A stretch of DNA of 64,000 nt from Ampullaceana balthica (Eukaryota; Mollusca; Gastropoda; Lymnaeidae). Location of the stretch: positions 1 through 64,000 of the forward strand of contig CALYLW010000071.1 of assembly GCA_944989445.1 (NCBI GenBank), given 5' to 3'. Each line of letters starts with the position of its first letter. Position 1 is the stretch's first letter. Positions 48,489-59,404 of the stretch are shown here, piece by piece. The position numbers were made by a program, and so were the translations under genes. Below the pieces are notes generated by a model, which was not told the origin of the DNA, made no database searches, and saw only the letters and a list, made by a program, of their open reading frames with translations.

Positions 48489-48575
48489 TATGCTTCAAGT
48501 GAACTGATCACATCGGCGCTACAAGAGACAGTCTCACTTTTTACGGATTCACTACTGGCTGATATTTTAAAATAT
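48421..48575. repeat. Imperfect inverted repeat, about 42-bp arms
   Basis: The left arm (48,421-48,464, including aagtagtgaatccgtaaaaa) is repeated inverted at 48,535-48,575, with a loop of about 70 bp. The left arm lies inside the MITE and the right arm outside it. The pair would form a strong hairpin in RNA or single-stranded DNA. Confidence 0.8.
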
Positions 48576-48837
48576 GAAGGAAATTGTTATATTTTTTATA
48601 TGTTAAATAACTCTGAACTATATTTTTAATAGTATTTTTTTAAAATTAAAATAAAAAACAACTTCATTGAGAGCCTTCCTCTAATAGATATCCCGGCATG
48701 CTCCAAAACAATTCACTGAAGCTTTTTTTTATCACATTTCTCGACAACTCTGTTCTTTTTATTGTGTTTTCTGGAAAATTTGAGGTTGTTCAAAAACTAA
48801 GGATCAACTCCTCTCAGGGCGGGTTATCTGTTGGGCT

Positions 48838-49240
48838 TTAGCCCGTGGTACCGTTTTTGTAGTGTTTCCTATTCTCATTTGCCTGTGGTACAATTTTTGT
48901 GGTGTTTTTTGTTCTCATCTGCCTGTGATACAGTTTATGTGGTGTTTCTTGTTCTCATTGGCCTGTGGTACAGTTTTTGTGGTGTTTCTTGTTCTCATTG
49001 GCCTGTAGTACAGTTGTGTAGTGTTTCTTGTTCTCATTGGGCTGTGGTACAGTTTTTGTGGTGTTTCTTGTTCTCATTGGCATGTGGTACAGTTGTGTAG
49101 TGTTTCTTGTTCTCATTGGCATGTGGTACAGTTTTTGTGGTGTTTCTTGTTCTCATTGGCATGTGGTACAGTTGTGTAGTGTTTCTTGTTCTCATTGGCA
49201 TGTGGTACAGTTTTTGTGGGTTTTCTTGTTCTCATTATGA
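48838..49240. repeat. 39/40-bp minisatellite, about 10 units
   Basis: Two unit types alternate: one with cagtttttgtggtgtttc and one with cagttgtgtagtgtttc, preceded by cattggcatgtggta. From about 48,960 the alternation is regular, so the true repeat is an approximately 79-bp dimer. Confidence 0.95.
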
Positions 49241-49375
49241 ACAATGTAACCTCTCATGTTCTTTGGTCCGTGGGAAAAATAGCAAACCAGTAGGCAAAGT
49301 TGAACAGCGTCTATTTTTTGTGTAAACAGTTTTGACACCCTACAAGCACAGATAATACGTGTATATGTATGTTAT

Positions 49376-51285
49376 CATGGGCGTCGCTATGAATTTTTCC
49401 CGGGCAAAAACACGTTTTTAAAATTTTTTAACTTGCAATGCCATAAAGTTTAACTTTTCAATTAAATTCAAGTTTAGTATATCATAAGGGCCGAAAAAAA
49501 CCTTAGAAATGTATATGACTTACAAATTAGCGCTGTAATAGCTAAAATGCAACATACGTTTAATAAATTAAAAACGTAAGTTCTCACGAGAAAATTAAAT
49601 TTTGCTGTAAAATAATATATGTGTAGAAACTGCAGGATTACCAAAGACGGGCAGCATAATTTTTATTTTTTTTACAGGCTTTAAAACAGCAATCGCGGGA
49701 TTCCGAAATGCCGTTTTTTAGAAGGTTTTGGAGTTTCTGCAGCATTTGACTTATCATTGGTATTTTGATATTGAGAACAACAGTACAAGTTCAACAGCCA
49801 GACACAATTGAAGCAACTTTTTCTAATTTGATTGTCACTGACACTTATTCATTTCCCATTTGGATATTGGTAGGCATGTCTGGACAAACGACCTTTCAAT
49901 AAGTTGAAATTGCAGCTGGTTCGTCATTGTTGGACCCCTGATAAAAAGTATGATTTTAGAGTTGACAGTGAGGGGAAAAAAAGTTTGTAGATATGCATGG
50001 TTATCAGACTATTCACCGTGGCTTGTATACTCGCACATGTTAAAGGTGCCTTTTGAAAACATTGCGTGTTCTTTCCGCAAAACGTAATTCGAGGAGTTCA
50101 GTGGGCATTTGTCATCAAACCATGCACAACAGTTAAAGATTTCAACGAAGATGCATGTAGCCACATGCAAAGCACATGACACAAAGGTTCTCATGAAGAT
50201 TCAAGTAATTTTGTTGCATTATTGGAAGCCAAAGCAGTTTCTATAGATGAGCACTTGAACTCTTTTAGAAGACAAATTCAAGAAAATCGCAACAAAGTGG
50301 GTCCCATCATTTATACAATCCTATTTTGCGTCATGCATGATGTAGCACTTCGTGGAAAAGAATCGAATTCTGGTTATTTGAATGACCTGTTAGAGTTTCG
50401 TGTTGAATCTGGAGATGCAGTTCTCGGTAATCATTTGCAATAGGTTCTTGTAGTGCTAAGTATATGTCGGCAACTACGTAAAACACTATAATCGAAATTT
50501 GAGGGTCTCTGTTGCGTGAAGACATTGCTCATGAAGCAAATAATTCAGTTGCATTTTCTATACTTGTCGACGAGACAAATGACATTTCAGGAGGCATTGA
50601 GCAGATGTCACTTGGTGTTAGATTTGTCAAAGAACAAAATGGGAAAATGATGGTCACAGAAGAATTCCTGGGATATATTCCAAATATCGATAGAACAGCT
50701 GAAGATTTAGCCAACACCATCATTACTAATTCATTAGAATTTGGATTAGATATGACAAAGCTTGTTGGTCAAGGATACGACGGATGTTCTACAATGGCAG
50801 GTAAAGAAGGAGGAGTCCAAGCAATAATTCGCAAAAAAATACCCAAAAGCAGTATTTGTACATTGCAGCTCACATAAACTAAATCTTATCGTGAACGATA
50901 TAAATAATGTGAATGCTGTACGAAACCCAATAGGAACAATTAAGAGACAGTAATCAGTGGAAACAAACATAAACCCAAATGTCAAACTAGATGGACACAT
51001 ACATTTAAAAGCTTGAGGATTTTTGCTGAAAGTGTGACAGAAATTGTTAAACTGGATTATTTAGAACAATTAGTAATGTGATCAGTTATACAAAGTACTC
51101 GCAGATATAATTCTTTTTTATGTTTGATATATGTACACTGTCTTCGATGCAATAAACTTTCAGGAAATTTGGTTAAGTTTTATTGTAACAACGTTATGAC
51201 ATTTTTATGGCATATTTGTAAAATTAAAGGGGGAGGGGGGCGGGACACACATGCTCCCTTGCCCCCCCCCTTGCCTACGCCCATG
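49376..51285 (+). mobile_element. hAT element with perfect 8-bp target duplication
   Basis: The ends are CATGGGCGTCGCTATG (left) and CATGGGCGTAGGCAAGG (right, opposite strand). They are flanked on both sides by TATGTTAT (49,368-49,375 and 51,286-51,293). An 8-bp target duplication is the hAT signature. The 1,910-bp element carries the first half of a ZMYM-type transposase and lacks the C-terminal dimerisation region, so it is internally deleted. Confidence 0.9.
49885..50990 (+). pseudogene. hAT (ZMYM-type) transposase, N-terminal half, frameshifted
   Basis: Plus-strand pieces in order: a TTF-type zinc-finger region at about 49,887-50,100 (RPFNKLKLQL, then SPWLVYSHML, then VLFPQN after frameshifts), then 50,222-50,443 (AVSIDEHLNSFRRQ to FRVESGD). 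The catalytic start follows at 50,512-50,877 (FSILVDETND with the expected Asp, EFLGYIP, LVGQGYDGCSTMAG). It continues in a third frame to about 50,990 (VHCSSHKLNLIVND). At least three frameshifts or stops are needed to join them. Sequence after this, including the insertion-domain end and the C-terminal dimerisation block, is gone before the right terminal repeat. It is related in family to the transposase at 24.3-27.6 kb but is a separate, better preserved copy. Confidence 0.85.
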
Positions 51286-51293
51286 TATGTTAT

Positions 51294-51739
51294 GCTTAAG
51301 AAAGTTCGCTGCCCGGCCTCGCAGCCTATAGGGACCATTATCAGTATAAGTATTGGCCTTTTGTTCTATTCAGTCAGCTCTCTGAATTGACCAAAGTTTG
51401 CAATATGCAGGTAGCTGTAGATGGAAAGTACTATACGTATATGAAATGCAATCCCAAACTTGCTTTCAAAAATGTAATCGGATCTTTCTGAAAAAGTAAT
51501 ATTTTTTTTGCCAATAATTTTTAAAATTTCTTTTATTACTTTCTTACTTGTATTATTTGAAACATTGATTAAGGGCGGTAATCAAAAAGTGCGTTGAAAA
51601 AAAGTGTCCACGTTTGCAACCATTCTTTAAACGTCTTTAGATTGCCTAGAATCCTATGGCGCTCAAATTTTAATGTCGTCTTCACTCTAAACTCCAGCTT
51701 CATCTCATCTCGATCTGGCTCGACTAACGGCTCTAAGTT
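51294..51739. other. Unique spacer, no gene seen
   Basis: The 67-codon minus frame at 51,569-51,772 overlaps the next minisatellite and has no recognised motif. Confidence 0.5.
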
Positions 51740-52125
51740 GATAACAACTATGTTACCATGCTGCTGTCCCAAACATCAACAGTCTTAATCATGCTAACAA
51801 CTATAATGTTACCATGCTGCTGTCCCAAACATCAACAGTCTTAATCATGCTAACAAGTATAATGTTACCATGCTGCTGTCCCAAACATCAACAGTCTTAA
51901 TCATGCTAACAAGTATAATGTTACCATGCTGCTATCCGAAACATCAACAGTCTTAATCATGCTAACGACTATAATGTTACCATGCTGCTGTCCCAAACAT
52001 CAACAGTCTTAATCATGCTAACAACTATAATGTTCCCATGTTGCTGTCCCAAACATCAAAAGTCTTAATCATGCTAACAACTATAATGTTACCATGCTGC
52101 TGTCCTAAACATCAACAGTCTTAGT
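51740..52125. repeat. 56-bp minisatellite, about 7 units
   Basis: The unit holds aacaactataatgttaccat, gctgctgtcccaaacatcaa and cagtcttaatcatgct, with few substitutions among copies. Confidence 0.95.
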
Positions 52126-52904
52126 CATTGGTCGGCTTACTGTTTACTGGTCGTTGAGCACACTTTATCCTGTCTTATATATTACAGACGCCCCTGCTAT
52201 ACCGATTATCGCGTCGTACGCTTATTCAAGGTTATTGTCAACTCTTGAAATAGTATTAGAATTTTGAATTTTCATAGTGTGTTAGTTTTCCTTGCTTGTT
52301 AAGGCGAACCTATTTCCAACGGCCGAGTGCCAGACGGGAAGAAGGACTTGTGTTTGTTATAGTTAAAAGTAAATTACTTTAATATTACACATATAATTGA
52401 TGTTAAGGGATCGATGATAACACACACACACACGCGCGAGCGCAGGCACTCGCGCAAGCATACACACACACACTTTTTTTATCATCCGCCTCTTCAAGGA
52501 CCATTTATTGCTTTTAAACATATACTCGGTGAAATATGTTAAATTATCACAAAAGTGATCCCATGATCTGTTACAATTAAGTTACTCATCGTAAATAAAA
52601 TTCTTCCACCTATCAGTTTCTCCGGTGTGTTTTTGAGTGCAAGACACGAACATTTGAGTTTGAGCCCCCTGTTGGCGGAGTCTAATCACACGAGAAAATT
52701 GATTCATTTTGAACACTTGTCCAAGTCACTGAGGATCAGAAAAATGCGAGGACAGCTGCTCCTTCGAGACTCAAGTAGGTCAGGAGTTGGCTGACGACAA
52801 AAGACCGAGCCCCGTAGCGAGGGCGAAACATTGGCGGCCCCCGACAACACCTTTGGTGTCGGAGACAATGCGGGTAGACAAACGTCTACGGCACCTCGGT
52901 CTTG
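52126..52904. other. Spacer with CA microsatellite and a retroelement-like patch
   Basis: (AC)n tracts lie at 52,421-52,434 and 52,462-52,472. At 52,785-52,840 the string ctgacgac and then gagggcgaaacattggcgg loosely resembles the ends of Penelope-type elements, but no coding sequence accompanies it. Confidence 0.35.
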
Positions 52905-53020
52905 ACACCAACCCACCCCCCACCAGCCCCCCACCACCAACCCACCCCCCCACCAGCCCCCCACCAGCCCCCCACCACCAACCCACCCCCACCAGCCCCC
53001 CACCACCAACCCACCCGATG
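52905..53020. repeat. C-rich minisatellite (CCACCAGCCCCC type)
   Basis: Repeated ccaccagcccccc and ccaccaaccca segments give many runs of three or more C on the plus strand and G on the minus strand. The Gly/Trp-rich minus and Pro-rich plus frames are artefacts. Confidence 0.9.
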
Positions 53021-53437
53021 AAGTGAAGGACCGGTGTCAGTCACCGCTAATAGGAGCACTGACCTTTAGTCCCCCGCCCCCTCCAGCCGGATACAGTGAG
53101 TGAAGATATCTCGTCCGGCCTCCGGACATTGTAACATTGACCTCACGACATCAGGCTGGCATGATGGCAGGATGAGGTCACAGCAAGTAGGTCACGACCT
53201 TGAAGCCTTGTTGGTTCCTAACCATGACGTTTGTAAGTGCGTCCCATTTTAGTTGCGCCTCATAGAAGTATGCACAGGTTCAAATTTCATTAAGACTTGA
53301 TAGCTGCTGTCCAAAGACCCCATGGGCCTCGTATTTACTGGGCCGTAATGATGACAGTTGGCAAAGTTTAAATTTTCATCTTTCGACGAATTAGCTGGAA
53401 GTTATCTGCCGATAGGAGATAAACTTCAAGTGACAGC
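53021..53437. other. Unique spacer, no gene seen
   Basis: No open frame or transposon end recognised. Confidence 0.45.
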
Positions 53438-53520
53438 CAGTGTTTCCTTTAAGCTACGCGGTCGCGCAGATATCTGACCGATGCCACAAAGCAGTTTAGA
53501 ACTACCGCGCAGCAAATTAT
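53438..53520 (-). repeat. Dispersed repeat also found at 41.2 kb
   Basis: On the minus strand this reads tgcgcggtagttctaaactg, then catcggtcagatatc, matching 41,230-41,290 on the plus strand at high identity over about 70 bp. Both copies run into gcttaaa followed by a purine-rich stretch. It is a SINE-like or MITE-like dispersed family that I cannot name. Confidence 0.6.
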
Positions 53521-53789
53521 CATCACATATCATATATATATTGCGCCTAAGCGCGTCTGAAGCCGCGCGTGTGTGTGGGTGCTCGCTATGCGGGGTAACT
53601 CCCGAAAATAAAATAAATTATTGAAAATTAAATAATAAACATTTTGGTGTCGAGATTAACAAGACGGCGTTTCTCGCCATAAAATATTGTGACGTGACGT
53701 AATAGTTCGAGCTCATATTAATTTGTAAAATGGAAACAAAGTAAAAAGAGCCGCGGTTATTTCAATGAAATGTGATTTTTTTAATGGTA

Positions 53790-53855
53790 CTATCTGTTTG
53801 TGTGTTTATGTTTGTGTGTACAAGTGTGTGAATAAAGTGAGTGTGTGTGTGTTTT
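53790..53855. repeat. TG-rich microsatellite
   Basis: Imperfect (TG)n with gtttgtgtgt and gtgagtgtgtgt stretches. Confidence 0.8.
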
Positions 53856-54344
53856 ATGTTGTGAACTAAATGTGATGAAACGGTTTATTTTTATGTCTGA
53901 TAATGTTGCGCCTCTAACAAGACTACGTATAAATTTTTTGTAAAAAATTACAGAATTAATATTTGTTTGCAAATTACATCTTTACACTGTTTCCTTTATG
54001 TATTTTCGAGATGTATTTTATCCAGCCGTTCGAAAAATTTATTTGCTTTGGTCTTTCTCCAGATGTCTACATTTATGTTCAACGTTGATCTACCTAACGT
54101 TTTGTTTACAAACCATAGTCATTGTTTTTTTAGCGCAATATTTTAACAATATTTATATACTATTATTTTCTATTATTTTCTTTATTATCAAATACACAGT
54201 ATCATTTTACCACTTTTCTTTATATCTTTTATATGTTTAATTTAAATACTTAATGTATTTGACATTTTAAAAAGTTAGTTCTAAATAATCAAATACTAAC
54301 AATGTATTCAATGCATTAGAGAAAGAAAGCACATGAGTGAAACC

Positions 54345-54840
54345 AGATACCAAACACTATAGCTTAGCCACTGTTAATATTATTTTTTGTCATAAATTAA
54401 GTTAAACATGCTAGGTAAGTTATATTTATAAATAAAAAAATGCATGAAGCAAGTGATTAGTGATGAAAGAAATGCCAATGATTCTTAGGTGGGAGATTTA
54501 TTTTCCTTCGGTGCTTAAATAGTTTACACGATTTTTTTTTCTGGAACAATTGCTCCATAAACTGCCCCAAGGAAATAGAAGGAATGGAAAAAAAAATTCG
54601 GTACTGTTATAGACGAAAATGGATTATATATAGGAGTTATATGCACGGACCAATGAGTGTGGGTAATAAGTGGAACAGCTATTTTTACAATTAGTACAAC
54701 TTTATGACCTTTTGAAATGTACCATTTATTGGTGGGGTAAGAGTCAATAATATCGCCCAACCCTGGATGACATAAACACTATAGCTTAGCAACTGTTTTT
54801 ATACTTTTTGCATAGATTAAACTAAATCAGCAGGGTAAAT
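54345..54840. repeat. Short diverged direct repeat
   Basis: aaacactatagcttagc, then actgttnnnat, then a cataaattaa- or catagattaa-like block occurs at about 54,350-54,415 and again at 54,772-54,835. The intervening sequence is unique. The 78-codon minus frame at 54,524-54,760 is not recognised. Confidence 0.5.
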
Positions 54841-55167
54841 TTTAAGCCCAGACCTTGCGATTCAAAATGTTTCTTTAAAACAAATAAAACCCATGCACAC
54901 CTTACTTAAGCATCAAAATTCACATAAATAATATGCTTTTCCCATAAAAAAATCATTACTAAGAAAGGTATTTAAGAGCTAACAAAACTAAAAACATTCA
55001 TTAAAAAAATAGTTACATTTCTAGAACAATGAGTTGCGTGGCACACACTTCGGGTATAAACTGTACGGTTCTTTAAGGTATACATATATTTAGTGTAAAG
55101 ACATATCGCGGGTATTACGACTCATATATAGGTTCTAGCTTCAGAAAGTGCGTGCTCAAGCGAAAAA

Positions 55168-58100
55168 TACACTAACAGCAACTGATATTTAGACATAACA
55201 GCTTGATTTTATTTGAGCAATATTATGCAACGAGGATAAAGTTTTGTATAAAGACTGATTTCAAAGGCAGATCATGTGGTTTACTAAATGGCAGTTTTCT
55301 TTTAAGCTGTATACACTTTCTTGAAAAAATTATTTTTAAATTATTCTGATTTAATATCAAATGCCTACAAATATATGTTATATATTAAGACCATTACCAA
55401 ATATGTCATTTTATAAGCTAAAAAAAGCTACAATGAAAAAGGCTTAAATACAAATACAACAAAAAGTAATCCTTTATTTTAGTGGAACAAGTATCTGCCA
55501 ATTTATTGCTTTGTTAATACTAGAAGAAAAGAGTGGAAAGTCCTTTCAAAATGACGCAATTTATTAGAAAATCTATCTCTAGGAATTTTAAAAAAACAAA
55601 CATTGTTTTTATGTTAATATTCGTGTGAAAAGAAAATAAGAAACTTACACCCGTAAACCATATTTCCACACTCCACTAAGCATACATATTCAAATAAATA
55701 TTATCTGGCTAAAGTAATACCTAATTCGTCTTAAACTAATTTCATGCTTAAACTATACAATGGAATTGGTGTTTTTCAGAGCATTTTCATAGCAATCATA
55801 TGGAAAGATATTTTTAATTTTTTTTTATTCATGTGAAAAGAAATTGAGCCTTGCCGATTAGTCTTTTTGAATCCTTTATATTAACTCGTGGTGTCTGCGG
55901 CCGACCGACCGACCGACCTTGCTTGCTTGTCGCCAAAATTTTTGATCGATTTTTAACCCACTTGCTCGCAAGATAGCGAGCTGAAATTTTGCAAGCAGTT
56001 TCGTACCGATGATAAAAACAATGTATCAAAATTTCAGATCGATCGCATGTACCGTAATTAAATTATTGATTTTTTAGATTATTTTATTTATTCCAATGTA
56101 TCATGCTATTTTTTGAGATAGAGCGTCGCGGTGCGTATTATATTGAACAACCTTTCTGTCACGCAATAAGGTGCGTATTTTACTGACAATACTTTTTATT
56201 AACCTATTCCTGATCGGTGCGCATTATATTAAACACGTTTTACGACACAACTGCAAATTTGTATTTTTGGATGGTCTTGCGCTGCGTGTTATAATGAACA
56301 TTCTTTTAGTTACGTCTCATACGTAAAGGATTTATAGTCAAAAACTTGGTTTTTTACGGGTTGTTTTTTTAAATCCTTTATATTAACTCGTGGAGTCTGC
56401 GGCCGACCGACCGACCTTGCTTGCTTGCTTGCTTGTCGCCAAAACTTTTGATCGATTTTTAACCCACTTGCTCGCAAGATAGCGAGCTGAAATTTTGCAG
56501 GCAGTTTCGTACCGATAATAAAAACAATGTATCAAAATTTCAGATAGATCGCATGTACCGTAATTAAATTATTGATTTTTTAGATTATTTTATTTATTCC
56601 TATGTATCATGCTATTTTTTGAGATAGAGCGTCGCGGTGCGTATTATATTGAACAACCTTTCTGTCGCGCAATAAGGTGCGTATTTTATTGACAGCTCTT
56701 TTTAAATCCTTTATATTAACTCGTGGTGTCTGCGGCCGACCGACCGACCGACCGACCTTGCTTGCTTGTCGCCAAAACTTTTGATCGATTTTTAACCCAC
56801 TTGCTCGCAAGATAGCGAGCTGAAATTTTGCAGGCAGTTTCGTACCGATGATAAAAACAATGTATCAAAATTTCAGATCGATCGCATGTACCGTAATTAA
56901 ATTATTGATTTTTTAGATTATTTTATTTATTCCAATGTATCATGCTATTTTTTGAGATAGAGCGTCGCGGTGCGTATTATATTGAACAACCTTTCTGTCG
57001 CGCAATAAGGTGCGTATTTTATTGGCAGCTCTTTTTATAAACATATTCCTGATCGGTGCGCACTATATTAAACATGTTTTACGACACAACTGCAATTTTG
57101 TATTTCTGGATGGTCTGGCGCTGCGTATTATAATGAACATTCTTTTAATTACTTCTCGTACATAAAGGATTTATAGTCAAAAACTTGGTTATTTACTGGT
57201 TTTTCTTATTAAATCCTTTATATTAACTCGTGGTGTCTGCGGCCGACCGACCGACCGACCTTGCTTGCTTGTCGCCAAAACTTTTGATCGATTTTTAACC
57301 CACTTGCTCGCAAGATAGCGAGCTGAAATTTTGCAGTCAGTTTCGTACCGATGATAAAAACAATGTATCAAAATTTCAGATCGATCGCATGTACCGTAAT
57401 TAAATTATTGATTTTTTAGATTATTTTATTTATTCCTATGTATCATGCTATTTTTTGAGATAGAGCGTCGCGGTGCGTATTATATTGAACAACCTTTCTG
57501 CCGCGCAATAAGGTGCGTATTTTACTGACAACACTTTTTATAAACCTTTTCCTGATCGGTGCGCATTATATTAAACACGTTTTACGACACAACTGCAATT
57601 TTGTATTTTTAGATGGTCTTGCGCTGCGTGTTATAATGAACATTCTTTTAGTTACGTCTCATACGTAAAGGATTTATAGTCAAAAACTTGGTTTTTTACG
57701 GGTTGTTTTTATTATAAACATATTCCTGATCGGTGCGCATTATATTAAACATGTTTTACGACACAACTGCAATTTTTTATTTCTGGATGGTCTGGCGCTG
57801 CGTATTATAATGAACATTCTTTTAATTACATCTCGTACATAAAGGATTTATAGTCAAAAACTTGGTTTTTTACGGGTTTTTCTTATTAAATCCTTTATAT
57901 TAACTCGTGGTGTCTGCGGCCGACCGACCTTGCTTGCTTGCTTGCTTGCTTGTCGCCAAAACTTTTGATCGATTTTTAACCCATTTGCTCGCAAGATAGC
58001 GAGCTGAAATTTTGCAGGCAGTTTCGTACCGATGATAAAAACAATGTATCAAAATTTCAGATAGATCGCATGTACCGTAATTAAATTATTGATTTTTTAG

Positions 58101-58664
58101 ATTATTTTATTTATTCCTATGTATCATGCTATTTTTTTGAGATAGAGCGTCGCGGTGCGTATTATATTGAACAACCTTTCTGTCGCGCAATAAGGTGCGT
58201 ATTTTATTGACAGCTCTTTTTATAAACATATTCCTGATCGGTGCGCATTATATTAAACATGTTTTACGACACAAGTGCAATTTTGTATTTCTGGATGGTC
58301 TGGCGCTGCGTATTATAATGAACATTCTTTTAATTACTTCTCGTATATAAAGGATTTATAGTCAAAAACTTGGTTTTTTACGGGTTTTCTTATTTATAAC
58401 TGTTAAGTACCTTTCATATTCTGTAGGAGTATATTATATAGAGAAAAGCATGCGTTATAAAAGCAGACATACCAAAATTGATGGTTAATATTTAAATTCA
58501 TCATACTTTCTATTTTCTCGACACACATATCGTGAATTTGATAAGAAGTGGTTTGATTTATCACTACCCTAATTTCATGATGCATTTACATTCATTTTTA
58601 AGGGAAATTTGAGACCCAAAACCAAATAAAGTTATTTTTTAATTGTGCCTACCCCTGTTCTGGC
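55168..58664. repeat. Non-autonomous element, copy 1, split by an insertion
   Basis: The left piece 55,168-55,865 (acactaacagcaactgat ... gaaattgagccttgcc) and the right piece 58,396-58,664 (aactgttaagtacc ... gtgcctaccc, ending CTGG) together match the intact copy at 58,672-59,363. The 2.5 kb between them is the CCGA/TTGC module block. So this copy was interrupted after it formed. Confidence 0.7.
55866..58395. repeat. Five CCGA/TTGC modules with tatataaaggattta-type ends
   Basis: Five copies start at about 55,871, 56,371, 56,703, 57,210 and 57,888 with aatcctttatattaactcg. Each has a short (CCGA)n then (TTGC)n microsatellite of varying length, then gagctgaaattttgcag and further shared sequence. 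Full modules end ataaaggatttatagtcaaa, an inverted echo of the start. The second copy is shorter. The block is inserted in a larger repeat at about 55,866/58,395. Minus-strand frames of 60-67 codons recur with the modules and are not genes. Confidence 0.8.
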
Positions 58665-58671
58665 AAAAAAT

Positions 58672-59363
58672 ACACTAACAACAACTGATGATATTGTGAC
58701 ATAACAACTTGATTTTATTTGAGAAATATTATACAACGATGATAAAGTTTTGTATACAGACTGATTTTTTAAAAACTATTCTGCTTTAAAATCAAATACC
58801 TACATAATATATGTTATATATGAAGCCCTAACTTATATGTCATTTTATAAGCTAAAAAAGCTACAATGAAAAAGGCTTGAATATAAATACAAAGAAAAAT
58901 AATCCGTTATTTAAGTGAAAAAAGTATCTGCCAATTTATTGCTTTGTTAATATGCTAAACAAATATCCTATATCGTCTAGAACTAATTTCATACTTATAG
59001 CTTATAAAATGGAGTGGGTGATTTTAAGAGCTTTTTCCTAGAACCAAAGGAATCAAGGATATTGTTTTCTTTTTTTGATTCATGGAAAAAGAAATTGAGC
59101 CTTGCCCAATAGATTTTTGTAACTGTTAAGGACGTTTGTTATTAAAGCAGAAATACCAAAATTGATTGGTAATATTTAAATTCAGCATACTTTCTATTTT
59201 CTAGACACACATATCGTTATTTTTATAAAGAAGGAGATTGATTTATCACTACCCTAATTTCCTGATACGTTTACACTCATTATTAAGGGGAATGTGAAAC
59301 TCAAATCCAAATAAAGTTATTTTCATTGTGCCTACCCGTAGCATCGCACGGGCATTGCTCTGG
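58672..59363. repeat. Non-autonomous element, copy 2, uninterrupted
   Basis: Starts acactaacaacaactgatga, contains gaaattgagccttgccc, then taactgttaagg, then ccaaataaagttatttt, and ends with the hairpin plus CTGG at 59,360-59,363. Copies 1 and 2 lie head to tail eight bases apart, consistent with tandem Helitron-like insertion. Confidence 0.7.
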
Positions 59364-59404
59364 TATATATATTGCGGCTAAGCGCGTCCGTCATTCAGTG
59401 TGAA

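Larger units (their letters stand above)
53532..59363 (+). mobile_element. Complex of non-autonomous Helitron-like repeats
   Basis: The right boundary has a Helitron-like 3' end: a hairpin CCCGT-agcatcgc-ACGGG, seven bases, then CTGG before T (59,360-59,364). Similar sequence, tatatatattgcg then ctaagcgcgtc, occurs just inside the left edge (53,530-53,556) and just after the right edge (59,364-59,390), suggesting repeated insertion in or next to the same family. The interior is AT-rich, lacks any transposase, and is largely explained by the direct repeats and CCGA/TTGC modules listed separately. The left boundary is a guess. Confidence 0.4.

Noticed and set aside
50512..50877. Host zinc-finger MYM-type gene
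   Set aside because: The frame lies within hAT termini with a perfect target duplication and is frameshifted on both sides, so it is a transposon relic.
52785..52840. Second hammerhead ribozyme (ctgacga ... gcgaaac)
   Set aside because: The candidate stem II does not adjoin the core, leaving about 11 unpaired bases, and no element context was found.
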